A DNA stretch of 64,000 nt from Medakamo hakoo (Eukaryota > Chlorophyta > Trebouxiophyceae > Coccomyxaceae): NCBI GenBank assembly GCA_026636295.1, contig CP089453.1, positions 1,178,001 to 1,242,000 of the forward strand, read 5' to 3'. The notes beneath the pieces are model-generated. The model searched no databases and was not told where the DNA came from. It was given only the letters and a program-made list of their open reading frames with translations. Below are positions 38,834 through 49,286 of the stretch, in pieces (positions within the stretch are counted from its first letter, which is position 1; every line of letters begins with the position of its first letter). A program made the translations under genes and the position numbers.

Positions 38834-40378
38834 CTACTTTCCCGGCCGCACCCGCAACCCCGCCAGCTCCACGCCTTCTTCTTCCGACGCGCGCAGCACC
38901 GCGTCCCCGTCCGCATCCACAACCCTCGACCCCTCCCCACCCCCGTGCCTGCCAAGCCACTCGGCCGTCAGGCGGGCCGTCAGCCGCACTGTCGCGGCCG
39001 CGTCCGCGCTGCCCAACCCGTCCGTCTCATCGCCGTCGACGCCCACCTCCTTTGCCCGGTTGCGCATGCCCTTCCTGACCGCGCGCGCAGCCAGGTCCGG
39101 GTACGCAGCGCCCACGACAGCCGCGACGTCGCCAAAGTCGGCGTGGAGGGTGTCCTTGACGATGGAATGGACCATGCCCGCCCCGCTGGCCGCAGCATAA
39201 AACAGCGCCTTCTGCGCGTCTTCCCCGCACACGAGCGCGCCCGTGTCCGGGTTGGGGATATTCCACTGGTGGGACGCGATGACGAGGAGCGGAATCGAGA
39301 CGCCGGCGTTGAAGCACGGCGCGGAGTCGGGCAGGGCGCCGTACCAGGGGTCGACCGCGACGGCGGCCGACCACGGGTTCCGGTCGGCGTCCCTGTGCCC
39401 GTCCAGGCCGCCACCCGCCGCCGCGACGGCTGCCGCCCCGCCGAACGAGTGCCCCACAACAGCAGGCTTTTGCGTCGTGGACAGCAGCCCGGAGAGGAGC
39501 GTGGGCGAGGCCTCACCGCCGCCCTCGCCCAACCCGTCGAGGCTCAGCACCAGCCCGGCCAGCGCCGCCGCGCCGTCCGCCGACCCCAAAGCTGCCAGGA
39601 CCTTCGCCGCCGTCGCCAATTCGACCTGCCGCTGCGCACTGCGGGCGTGTGAGCCCGCGTCCCCCGACCAGGCCTCGTACTCCAGCCACCCACGCGTGCC
39701 GGCCAAGCGGGCGATGGCGGCCGTCGCGTCGGCGTGTTCAACAGCCAAGACGACGAAGCCGCGGCCGGCCAGGCCCGCGCACAAAGCCGAGTAGGCGTGG
39801 CGGGTGCCGCCCAAGCCGTGGGAGAAAATGACGGTCGGGTGAGGGCCTGGAGACGGTGGCAAGGCGATGCCGGCGACGGGCAGGCGGACAGTGCGCAGCA
39901 GCGCGTCGAAGGCCGTGGCAAACAGGGATTCCACCGCCCGCGCGAGCCCGCCGGTCTGGGCGCCGCGCCGGGAGCCGAAGGCTAGGTACCCGCGCGTATA
40001 ATGCCAGGTCGTCCACCGTGGGGACCGACGGCGCGTGGTGTGGGGCGTGTGAGGGCTCGGGTAGAAGAGCGTGCCGACCAAATGAGTGGCCGGGTCGAGA
40101 GCGCTGGTTGGTGTTTCGTCGTACGACACGCCGACGATGGAGACGGCGTGTGGAAGTTTGCGGGACGCTTCCAAGGCCGCTGCCTCCGCCGCCCGGGCCC
40201 GGGCCAGGTGCGGGCGGGCGAAGAGGGCGGTGAGGGCGGTGGCGCCGATCAAGAGGAGGGCGGCAGTCGTCGGGGTGGTGCGCGCGGCCGGTGCAGCAGC
40301 GCCGCGCGCAGCGGGACGGGTTGCACGGGTCCTGGACGCGGGAGCGGCCTTGGCGGCTACAGCTCCGCGGCGGAGCAT
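38834..40378 (-). CDS. PAF-acetylhydrolase-like (PLA2G7-type) lipase
   Basis: The frame from ATG 40378 gives 514 residues. A basic Ala-rich N-terminus and a membrane anchor (TTAALLLIGATALTALF) precede an alpha/beta hydrolase. Diagnostic stretches: TVIFSHGLGGTRHAYSALC, FVVLAVEHADATAA, VVGHSFGGAAA with the GxSxG nucleophile, VAVDPWYGALP, IPLLVIASHQWN and DTLHADFGD with a His near the end. These follow the order of platelet-activating-factor acetylhydrolase, phospholipases A2 that cleave short or oxidised acyl chains. The N-terminus may be a plastid transit peptide. Intronless, divergent from ITPase. Confidence 0.88.
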   Translation of the reverse strand: MLRRGAVAAKAAPASRTRATRPAARGAAAPAARTTPTTAALLLIGATALTALFARPHLARARAAEAAALEASRKLPHAVSIVGVSYDETPTSALDPATHLVGTLFYPSPHTPHTTRRRSPRWTTWHYTRGYLAFGSRRGAQTGGLARAVESLFATAFDALLRTVRLPVAGIALPPSPGPHPTVIFSHGLGGTRHAYSALCAGLAGRGFVVLAVEHADATAAIARLAGTRGWLEYEAWSGDAGSHARSAQRQVELATAAKVLAALGSADGAAALAGLVLSLDGLGEGGGEASPTLLSGLLSTTQKPAVVGHSFGGAAAVAAAGGGLDGHRDADRNPWSAAVAVDPWYGALPDSAPCFNAGVSIPLLVIASHQWNIPNPDTGALVCGEDAQKALFYAAASGAGMVHSIVKDTLHADFGDVAAVVGAAYPDLAARAVRKGMRNRAKEVGVDGDETDGLGSADAAATVRLTARLTAEWLGRHGGGEGSRVVDADGDAVLRASEEEGVELAGLRVRPGK

Positions 40379-40622
40379 GATGGAGCGTGCCCTGTCCTTA
40401 TGTGGCGAGGCACGCGCGGCCAATTGACGGGCGGGTGGGTGCGGTGCGGCGGCCTTGATGCAAGTGCGTTGCTTTGCGGGAAAAAAAAAACTCGTCAATG
40501 CCCGGCGCTCACTCCTTTTTTTTCCTGCCCGTGCATCATCGATCTGAGCCATCCCTCACACCACACACAAGCCGGCATCCTAGCGCACTGACCCTAGTAC
40601 CCGCCGCGCCCACCGGACACGC
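40379..40622. promoter_or_regulatory. Divergent promoter of PAF-acetylhydrolase-like gene and ITPase
   Basis: 244 bp with an A run near 40480-40489 and a T run near 40516-40523. Confidence 0.45.
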
Positions 40623-41285
40623 ATGCGCGCGGCAGGGCTGAGCGCAGCGCCGACTTCCACGCCCGCCCGCCGCTCAACCTGCACTCGGGCGACCACCGCC
40701 ATGGCCTCCAAGCCCACGCTCACCTTTGTCACGGGCAACAAGAAGAAGCTGGAAGAGGTGCGTGCCATCCTGGCGGCCGGCGCTCCCCTACCCGTCACCC
40801 TCGTCTCCCAGTCGCTGGATTTACCCGAACTCCAAGGCGAGCCCCGTGAGATCGCGGCGGCTAAGGCGACGGCTGCTGCCCGAGCCGTCGGCGGGCCCGT
40901 CATCGTCGAAGACACTGGCCTGGAATTCCGCGCCCTCAACGGGCTGCCCGGGCCGTACATCAAATGGTTTCTGGCCAAGTGCGGGCACGACGGACTCAAC
41001 CGCATGCTGGCCGGATTTGAGGACAAAGGCGCGGACGCGACGTGCACGTTTGCGTTTGCGGCGGGGCCGGGCGCGGAGCCTGTGCTGTTCGAAGGGCGGA
41101 CGGCCGGCAAGATTGTTCCAGCTCGCGGCGACAACGATTTTGGGTGGGACCCTGTGTTTCAGCCGGACGAAGGCGGTGGGCTGACGTACGCGGAGATGGA
41201 CAAGGGCGCGAAGAACGCGATTTCGCACCGGTACCGGGCGTTGGCCGGGTTGAGGGAGGCGCTGGCGGGTGGGTCCTTGATGTGA
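40623..41285 (+). CDS. ITPA: Inosine triphosphate pyrophosphatase (HAM1 family)
   Basis: Intronless, 220 residues from ATG 40623, or 194 from ATG 40701. It hydrolyses ITP, dITP and XTP to monophosphates and so cleans the nucleotide pool. The family motifs are complete: [60 protein letters not shown] and [17 protein letters not shown]. The 26-residue extension before the second ATG is Ala/Thr/Arg-rich and could target plastid or mitochondrion, so two start sites might serve two compartments (inference). SelO starts 95 bp later on the same strand with no ATG in the gap. Confidence 0.96.
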   Translation: MRAAGLSAAPTSTPARRSTCTRATTAMASKPTLTFVTGNKKKLEEVRAILAAGAPLPVTLVSQSLDLPELQGEPREIAAAKATAAARAVGGPVIVEDTGLEFRALNGLPGPYIKWFLAKCGHDGLNRMLAGFEDKGADATCTFAFAAGPGAEPVLFEGRTAGKIVPARGDNDFGWDPVFQPDEGGGLTYAEMDKGAKNAISHRYRALAGLREALAGGSLM

Positions 41286-41380
41286 GCCAGTCCTGCTTTT
41301 TCACACAGAGCGCGCACTCTCTTTCTCTCTCTCTCACGGCGCGTCGCGCGACGCCGCACGCACACCCGCCTCTGACACGC

Positions 41381-43523
41381 ATGCGTGTGTGCGCACGCGC
41401 CTCCGCCACCCAGCGCGGGACACGCTTGCGCCCGCTCCCGGGCGCGCCTCGCAACACGGCGGCCAGCCTTTTGCGCCGCGCGGCCGCGCTGGCCACGCCG
41501 CGCCGCTGCGTCGGCGTGCTTCTGCCGCCCACACCTCGTTCCATGGCCGCCGGAGCGTCACCCGTCGCTGCTGCGGGAACCGGGCTAGCCCTGGAGGTGT
41601 GTTTGTGTGGAGAGGAGGATCGGGTGGAGGCGTGGCGGGACGACCGAAAAAATGACCGAAAAAAAACCTCTCACATTGGCTCTCCCACACCACCCCACGA
41701 CGACACACCAGGACCTGGCCGTCGGCTCGGCCTTCGCCGCCGACCTGCCCGCCGACCCTGACACGTCCAACCGGACACGCCAGGTGGAAGGCGCGGCGTA
41801 CTCCTTTGTCGAACCGACCGCTCCATCGTCCTCCACCCCGCCTCGCACGCTCGCGGCGTCCCGCCCCGTCCTCGCCGCGCTCGGCCTCGACCCGGCCGAA
41901 GCTGCCCGCCCAGAGTTTGCGGCCATCTTTGCCGGCGCGGCCGCACTGCCAGGCTCCCGCCCGTACGCCGCCTGCTACGGCGGCCACCAGTTTGGGTCCT
42001 GGGCCGGGCAGCTCGGCGACGGCCGGGCGATCAACCTGGGTGACGTGGCGCTGGCGAAGCCCGACGCGGCCGACCCGTCCCAGTCCCTCGCCGGCCCGCG
42101 CCTGGAACTGCAGCTCAAGGGCGCCGGCCGCACCCCGTACTCCCGCTTCGCCGACGGCCGGGCGGTGCTGCGGTCGTCCGTCCGCGAGTACGTCATGTCC
42201 GAAGCCATGGCGGCGCTCGGCATCCGCACGACGCGCGCGCTCAGCCTGGTCGCGACGGGCGCGGCCGTCCTGCGGGACCAGTTTTACGACGGGCGCGCAG
42301 CCGACGAGCCGGGCGCGGTCGTGTGCCGGGCCGCCGCGTCCTTTGTCCGCTTTGGGTCGTTCGAACTGCCCGCCTCCCGCGGTGACAAGGGCCTGGCGCG
42401 GGCGCTGGCCGACCACGTCCTGCGCCGGCACTACCCCGAGCTGGACGCCGCCCACCCTCCATCGCCCTCCGCCTCGCCTGAGCGCCCGGACAACGCGCGG
42501 TACGGCGCGCTTTTGAATGCAGCGCTGGCCCGCACCGCGACGACCGTCGCGGGCTGGCAGGGCATCGGCTGGTGCCATGGCGTGCTCAACACCGACAACT
42601 GCAGCATCCTGGGCGACACGATCGAGTGCGTTCGCCGAGCGTTGTTTTTTCGCACCCCGCCTGCTTTTTCGCCCCCCAACTGTCCACCTGCCCCTTGCAC
42701 CTCCCCGCCTCATCCCCCACCCCCCCTCCACCCCCACCACCATAGTTACGGGCCCTTTGGCTTCATGGAGGCCTTCGACCCTGCCTTCACGCCCAACACG
42801 TCCGACGCGGGCGGCCGCTACTCCTTCCGCGGCCAGCCCGCGGCCGCGTGCTTCAACGCCGAGCGGTTGGCGGCCGCGTTCGCCGTCGCGGGCCTCATCG
42901 ACCGCGAGACGGCGCTGACCGCAACGGAGGCGTTCGGCGACGCCCTGGCGGACGCGTACGAGGGCGTCATCGCAGCCAAGCTCGGCCTGCCCGCCTACGA
43001 CCGCGACCTGTCCGTCGGCTTCATGAGCCTGCTGGCCGCCGCGAAAGCCGACTGGACAAACGCGTGGCGGTCGCTGTCCGCCGTGCGGGCGGGCGACGCG
43101 CCCGGGTCGCCGCCGCCGCTGGCTTTGGCCGCGGCCCTGGCCGGCGGGCCGCCACCGCCGGCGTGCGCCGACCCTGCCGCGACGGTCGCGTGGGAGAGCT
43201 CCGGCCTGGAGCCGGACCTCGCGGCGCAGGCGGCCGGCTGGGTCGACGCATATCGGGCCGCCCTGCTGGCCGCTGGCGTGCGCGACGACGGTGCCCGCGC
43301 GTTGCGCCAGGACGGCGTCAACCCGGCGTACGTGGCCAGGAACCACCTGCTGCAAGCCGCGATCGATGGTTTGACTAAGGCCGACGGCGGCGGCGCGGCC
43401 GAGCTGGACGCGCTGATGGACGCGCTCGCGGACCCGTACACTGTCCGCCCGGGCTTGGACCGTTTCCGGGTGCCGGCGCCGTCGGTGCGGGTGGGCGTGG
43501 AGCTGTTGAGCTGTTCGAGCTAG
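41381..43523 (+). CDS. SELENOO: SelO/YdiU protein AMPylase pseudokinase, Cys form
   Basis: Exons 41381-41596, 41712-42625 and 42746-43523 give 635 residues. The first ~60 residues are Arg/Ala-rich, a mitochondrial or plastid presequence. The body shows YGGHQFGSWAGQLGDGRA, LQLKGAGRTPYSR, RSSVREYVMSEAMAALG, GVLNTDN with metal-binding residues and, across the last intron, ILGDTIDYGPFGFMEAFDP. SelO transfers AMP to Ser/Thr/Tyr of proteins and affects redox and metabolism. The protein ends SCSS, so the site that is selenocysteine in animal SelO, three residues from the end, is Cys here, as in most bacterial YdiU. Confidence 0.94.
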
Positions 43524-43761
43524 AGAGGACACGGAGGGCCCACGCCCACCAGCGCATGCGCGGGGGAGGGACTGCCGGCCCGCGCGCGCGGCAGGGGAGA
43601 GGGGAGGGAGGTGGGAGGTGGGGGTTGGGAGTGGAGGAGGTTTGCATCAACGACCGAGGCACGAGAACGACAGTCCCGCCCATTTCGTTATTTCAGCCGG
43701 CCCCGACGCCCGCGGCCCTAGACACCGCCGCCTGCTCCCGCGCCCTCCCGCCCACCGACCG

Positions 43762-45685
43762 ATGCTTTCCCACACCGCGGCCCTGCTGGCCCGGGCGGAG
43801 GCGATTGCGGCCGGCTTGGACGCCTTCCCTGCCTCCGGAGGCGCGCCACCGCCGCCCGCGTCGGTGTCGCGCTGGCGGTCGGCCGTCGAGGCTTTCGCGG
43901 CTGATGCGCGGGCGGCTGTGGAGGCTGAGGGCAACCCGGCGGTTGTCATTGCGGTCGCGGACCTGGGCTCCAAGCTGCGGGACGTGGACGGCGGGCGCGG
44001 CGGCGGGCGCGGCGCGGCTCCCTCGACGGTGCGCGCGACCTCTGGACCCGGCCGCCACTCCACGCAGGCCGCGCGCACGTGTCACCCCCCCCCCCCCCGT
44101 CCACTCACGCCCACTCACCACACCCACACACACGCACACCCACACACGCGCCTCCCAGCCTCGCCGCGTGTTCATCCGCCACACGACCAAATTCCTGGTC
44201 GCGCCGGGCAAGGAGGCGGAACTCGCGACAGCGCTCGCGTGCCGCCTGGGCATCTCCCTGGTCGGCGACCGGTCCCCGCTCCGCCCGCCGCCCGGCTGGG
44301 CGGGCGGCGCGGTGACGTCCGTCTACCTGGACGCGCCACCAGCCTTCCCCGTCCACGCCGCGCGCTCCGCGAAAGTGGACGGCGCCGCCCTGAGCCGGGT
44401 GCGCTGGTACGGCGCGTCCCAGGCGCGCGCCTGGGTCGAGACGAAAACGCACCGGGCGCCCGAGGCCGGCGCCCGCTCCTCCAAGGAGCGCGTTGGCTTG
44501 GAGCCGGCCGTCGCGGCGAGCCTGTTGGACGCGGCTGTGGCTCCACCGCCGGGCCTGCCGCCCCTGGCGGCCGCCCTGGCGTCGGCCGTCCGGGCCCAGG
44601 CGGCCGCGCCCGTCCTCGCGACAACCGCCCGCCGCCTGGCTTTCGAGGGCGCGCGCGTCCGCGTCACGCTGGACCAGGGCCTGACGTGGCTGGGTGGAGC
44701 CGAACACGCGGCCGGCCTGCGGGCGTGGGTGGCGGCGGGCGGCGCCACGCCGCCGTGCCCCCTGCCGGCCGCGACCTGCCCGCTCACTGTGCTGGAAGTG
44801 AAAGTCCCGTTCAAGGAGGACGGCACGCCCGCGCCCCCGCCGGCCTGGCTGGCGTCCCTGGTGAGCGACCCGTCCATGGCCGCGTCCGCGCCGCGTCTGT
44901 CCAAATACCTGGCGGGCGCGGTGGCGCTGCACCCGTCGGCCGGCCTGTCGCTCGTGGGCTGCCTGGACGACGCGCTCGCGCCGTCTGCTGCGCCCGCCCC
45001 GCCCCCGTCGTCCCGCGACGGCGGGTCGGCCACGCCCGTCGAGCCGCCGCCACTGCCGCCAAAACCTGCGCCGGCCACGCCGGCCAAGCCTCGTGGCCTG
45101 GCCCTGCCGTGGAAGAAGGGTAAAGCCGAGCGCGGCGGTGGCGGCTCCTTCCGGCGGACGGGCTCGCGCGCGGCGCTGCTGCCAGTCGTTGCGGAGGCCG
45201 GGCCCGCGGCGGGGGGGCCGGCGCCGGCCTGGCCGCCGCGGCGCGTCACGGACGCCAAGGTGTTTTTTGCCAACGAGCGCACGCTGCTGAGCTGGATCCA
45301 GATCAGCGTGCTCCTGCTGCTGCTCGGCGTGTCGTTGCTCAACGGTGGCGGGGGCGGCGGGGGGCGGGAGAGCGGCGCGGGCGGCCCCGGCCTGCCCGGC
45401 CAGGCGGACCCGGCGCCCGCCCACGCCTCGCCCGCCTCCTCGCCCGCGACCAAGATTGGGCTGGTGGCCGGCGGCGTCGTCGCGCCGCTGGCCGTCCTCT
45501 TTGTCGGCTACGCCTTCGTTGTCTTCCGCGGGCGGTCCGCCCGCCTGGCCGCGGGCCTGAGCGGCGGGGCGGCCGCCGGCGCCTTTGACGACGCCCGCGG
45601 CGCGGCCGTCTTAGTCGCGCTCGTTCTCTTGGCCGGCGTCGCGTCCCTGGCCGCCGCCTTTGCGCGCGTGGGGGAAGGAGTGTGA
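43762..45685 (+). CDS. VTC: VTC-type polyphosphate polymerase with C-terminal DUF202 membrane domain, lacking SPX
   Basis: Exons 43762-44028 and 44159-45685 give 597 residues. The tunnel domain begins FIRHTTKFLVAPG (about residue 94), then TSVYLDAP, SRVRWYG with Arg169 and Arg171, ETKTHR with Lys185, SKERVGLE, LTVLEVKVPFKEDG and RLSKYLAGAVAL; these match the nucleotide and polyphosphate-binding residues of yeast Vtc4. The C-terminus carries KVFFANERTLLSWIQISVLLL and two more membrane helices, the Vtc1-like DUF202 part. The enzyme makes polyphosphate from ATP and threads it into the vacuole or acidocalcisome. The first 89 residues show no SPX motifs, and only 238 bp separate the gene from SelO. 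Confidence 0.92.
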
Positions 45686-45691
45686 GAAATA

Positions 45692-45721
<30 letters not shown>
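45692..45721. repeat. Homopolymer of 30 G just after the VTC stop codon
   Basis: An uninterrupted G30 run starts six bases after the stop codon, at the start of the 3' UTR. It can form a G-quadruplex in RNA; its true length may be uncertain for technical reasons. Confidence 0.93.
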
Positions 45722-45722
<1 letters not shown>

Positions 45723-45847
45723 GAGTCATTTTCGAGTTGTAGAGCGGACGAACAACACACACCACCGACCCACCGCCCATTCCCCCCCACCCCGCTCGGT
45801 TACCCCTCCACCTAAAAAAAAACAAGCTGTGCTTCATGTGTGTGTCA

Positions 45848-48040
45848 TCACCCGCTCCGCATGGCCGCCATCGCCGCTTTCGCGGCGGCCGCCGCGGCAT
45901 TGCTGCCATGCCGCGAGTCCTCGGCCTCCTCGTCCCCGTCTTCGGCGATGCCGGCCAAGTCGACGGACCCGCGCGCGCCGCCTGTCGCGGGCGGGCCGCT
46001 GGCCGGCGGCGGCGGCGGCGCGGCCCCGTCGCCACTGCCCTCGCCCTCGCCGCCGCCCATGACGGCCGACGTGGACAGGTCGATGTTGACGAGCGGCGAC
46101 GTCGCCGGGCCGTTGGGGCCGATGACCGCCCGCGTCGCCGCCGCGTCGACCAGCTTCTCCAGCGCGGACGTGCGGCCGGCCACCAGGCGCGAGTTGGTCT
46201 TGCGCGCGGCCGCCGCGGCCGCCACCTTGGCCTGGGCCGCCGTCACCGCCGCTTCCGCCGCCGCGTGCTTGGACGACAGCGGCCGGTTGTACCAGGCGTG
46301 CGCCTTGATGGCCGGCACGGAAATGCGCTTCTTGTCGTCGATCACGAAAATCTTGTTCAGGAGGTCGGTGCACTCGGGCGACAGCTTGCCCAGGGCCGCC
46401 TTGATGTGGGGCAGGCCCGTCCACGGCTGGCGCACCTGCTGTAGCCAGACCTCCAGGTGGGCCTCCGACGTGTTGGGGTCCGGGTGCTCCGTGTGGTCAA
46501 ACGGGAACGTGCCCAACAGCATGACGATTAATAAAACGCCCGCGGCCCACACGTCGGCGAGCGCGCCGTCGTAGCCCTTGCCCGTGCCGCCGCCCGCGCC
46601 GCCGCGGTTGGAGTTGATGAGCTCGGGCGACATGTAGACGGGCGTGCCTGGTGTGTGGTATGTGGGGCGTGTGCGTGTGTGTGGGTGAGGCGGGTTGGGG
46701 TCCGCGTCCGTCCCGCCCACCCACCCCACCCACCCGTCCGTCCGTCCCCCGCACCCTTCGCGTCCCGTCCTCCCTGCGGCACCCCACGCCCCCCAGCTCA
46801 CCGATGTGGGTGTACATGTTGGCATCCTCCGTCCACGTCTTGGCAAAGCCGAAGTCGCACAGCTTGAGGACGGGCGGCGAGTCGGACGACAGGAGCGTGT
46901 TGTCCAGCTGTGTGTGTTTTGGGTGGGGGGAGGGGGGATCCATGTTTTGCCCGTGAGCGTCCCCGCGCCCGGGGTTGGACGCGCGAGACGAGCATGCCAC
47001 GGCGCACACGCGCCACCACCACCACCACCACCACCGCCACGCCCCCACCCCTCACCCTCAACCCTCTCACCTTCAAATCCCGGTGCGCGACGCAGTGGCC
47101 GTGGCAGTATTCCACCGCGCCGATGAACTGCCTGAAAAAGTAGCGGGCCTCGTCTTCGCCCAGGAACAGGCCCGCGTGCTGGGCGTGCTGCCACCGTTCG
47201 GCGACGTAGCCGGTCAGGGACCCGCCCGCCGCGTACTCCATGACGAGGGCGAGGTGGGATTCGGTGAGGAGGGCGGCCTTCGCGTCGACGATGTTGATGT
47301 GGCCCTCCCCGAGCTCGGCTTGGATGCGGATCTCGCGCAGGATGTTGGGCAGGATGATTTTGGGCAGGGGGCGCTTGATGAGCTTGATGGCGACGTCTTC
47401 GCCCGTGCGCTTGTCGCTGTGGGTTGTGTGGAGTGTGCGCGAAGATGATGGAGGGGGTGATGAGGTGAGGGGAGGCGGTGGTGGTGGGTTGAAAAACGCG
47501 CCGCCGCACCCGCATGAGCGACCGATCGCCCCGCACGCCCGCGGTCCGGCGAGGTGCGCGCGCCCCGCCCTCGTGGGCGCACAGAGGGCCGCGTTGTCGT
47601 GGCCCACCAGCTGCGGGGAGAGGGTGCGCCTCCTCCTCCTCTCGCGTGCAAGGGTGGGGCGCCCGCCGCCGCTCAATGGCGTTGGGAGGGCCCGCCGCCC
47701 TCGCTTCCGGCCGGCCGCTGCCGCGCCTGCAGCCCTCGCCCATTGCCGGCCGCGCTCTCGGAGACTGGCTCACATGCCTGGTCAGCCAGGGCACGCGGTC
47801 GCGCGACCGTGCATCGCCGCGTCGCCGCCCGCGCCCGCCGTCTCACCACACCCACAGGGCACCACCGCTCCTCCCTGCACTCCCTTACCGGAACAGCCAG
47901 GTGTCGCCCGTGCCACCGCGCCCTAAGAACTTGACGGCGTCGTATAGATCTGATAGCCCGACGTCAGGCGTCTCTGGCTCGGTGCGCCGGAGGGCCGGCG
48001 GGTTGCCGCCCGCGGACGGCGCGGACGCGCCGCACCCCAT
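45848..48040 (-). CDS. SnRK/CAMK-like serine/threonine kinase with acylation motif
   Basis: Four exons, 48040-47889, 47416-47071, 46907-46802 and 46647-45848, give 467 residues. The kinase domain has the glycine loop LGRGGTGDTW, the Lys in VAIKLIKR, HRDLKLDN, DFGFAK and an activation loop ending GTPVYMSPEL, with APE replaced by SPE. NPWTGLP-like and KRISVPAIKAHAWY complete the C-lobe. This is closest to the SnRK2/SNF1-related group. The start MGCGAS is a typical N-myristoylation plus palmitoylation signal, unusual for SnRKs and predicting membrane attachment. The C-terminal 150 residues are Ala/Gly-rich with an acidic GDEEAED patch, reminiscent of the acidic tails of SnRK2. Exact subfamily is open. 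Confidence 0.85.
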
Positions 48041-48411
48041 GCGGTGTTGCGGCGCGGCGGAGAAAAAAAAGAAAGGCGGCGTGTGCGCCCTGTGGCCCGG
48101 TCTCTTCCTCCTGGGGTGTGGGCGCGAGGCAGGGAAGGGTGTGCGCGCTCGTGCGTCCGGCGTGAGGCGCCCGGATCGACCGCCCCGGGTCGGAACCGCT
48201 GAAGGAAAAGGGAAAAGCGCGAGTGTGTTCGCGCAGGTCGCGCGCCGCGCGCGCTCGCTAAGAAAGTTCTACCTTCACTTGCAGCTTTTGTTAAGAATTT
48301 TTTGCCCACCCCCGTTTCATCCCTTCTATCTCTCTCTCATCTTCTCTCGACGCGAGAGAGAGAAGGAGCCGCCACACTCCGGCCGTCGCACGCCCGCCTA
48401 CTTCTTTTTTC
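48041..48411. other. Intergenic region between Nudix and kinase genes
   Basis: 371 bp on the leader side of the kinase gene and the 3' side of the Nudix gene. It has a T-rich patch near 48280-48305 and CT/GA runs near 48328-48362 that are partly complementary. No gene seen. Confidence 0.6.
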
Positions 48412-49149
48412 TCACACGTCCTCGCCCATCTCCCTCAGCCGCTCCAACGCCAGCCAAGTCGTCGTAAAGCTCGGGCCCAGCACGTCGCCACTCCTCAACA
48501 GGTCGCCCAGCTCGCGCAGCGGCACCCGCCGCACTTCAGTGATGCACTCCTCCGCGTCACGGGGCGGCGCGGCACCCGCGGGCAGCGGCGTCGGGTCGAT
48601 GCACAGGAGTGGGAGGAAGCGGTTGCCGCACCACTTCACTTCCGGTAGGCCAGGGTGCCCCGGCGGCAGCAGGCTTTCCCACGCGCCACCGCCCAGCCGC
48701 GCTTCCTCCGCGAGTTCCGCCCTCCCAGCCGCCTCCGCGCTCGCGTGCTTCGCCGGCTCAAACCCGCCCGCGGGCAGCGTAAAACACAGGGCGTTCGGCC
48801 CCTGCGCGAATTCCCGGATGAACGTGACGGACGGCTCGGGCGTGCGTGTGTACGGGAACACGACGACAAACCGACCGTCTGCGTGGCGTGGGTGGGAGAC
48901 GACGTCGTAGGAGACGGGTGTGTTGGACGGCGGGAGCGCGACCGTCCGATCGGTGACGGTTACATAGCGGTCGTACACCGTCGTTTCCGACAGGACGGGC
49001 GCAAACGGCGGCGGCAGGGGTGGGAGCGAGTGCGGCGAGCTGGTGGGGTGGGGAGAGGACGACGACGCCATTGGCCTGGATTGCTGGGCTCCCGCCGCCC
49101 TCCAGCTCGACCCGCGCAATGCGTGCGTGACCTGGGCGGCCAGGCGCAT
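48412..49149 (-). CDS. Nudix hydrolase-like protein with altered Nudix box
   Basis: Intronless, 245 residues from ATG 49149 (219 from ATG 49071). The extra 26 residues are basic, Ser/Ala/Arg-containing and amphipathic, fitting a mitochondrial presequence. The fold shows YDRYVTVTDRTVALP, VVSHPRHADGRFVVVFPYT and FTLPAGGFEP, as in ADP-ribose or ADP-sugar pyrophosphatases. The Nudix box reads GGFEPAKHAS...AELAEEARL: the EE pair is kept, but the first Glu is Lys and the Arg of REL is Ala. Activity or specificity may therefore be changed. Divergent from CLC by 137 bp. Confidence 0.78.
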   Translation of the reverse strand: MRLAAQVTHALRGSSWRAAGAQQSRPMASSSSPHPTSSPHSLPPLPPPFAPVLSETTVYDRYVTVTDRTVALPPSNTPVSYDVVSHPRHADGRFVVVFPYTRTPEPSVTFIREFAQGPNALCFTLPAGGFEPAKHASAEAAGRAELAEEARLGGGAWESLLPPGHPGLPEVKWCGNRFLPLLCIDPTPLPAGAAPPRDAEECITEVRRVPLRELGDLLRSGDVLGPSFTTTWLALERLREMGEDV

Positions 49150-49286
49150 CCAGCGACGATGGCTGGAGGTGGACGACAACGAATGGATGGCGCGGCAAAA
49201 ATGAGGAATGAAGAGAGACACGCGCGCTCGCTCTCGCTCGGCCGCTCTCGCAAACCCCTCGCTCACTCACCCCCACACACCATACC
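49150..49286. promoter_or_regulatory. Very short bidirectional promoter, Nudix/CLC
   Basis: Only 137 bp between divergent ATGs, the shortest such gap in the window. Confidence 0.5.
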
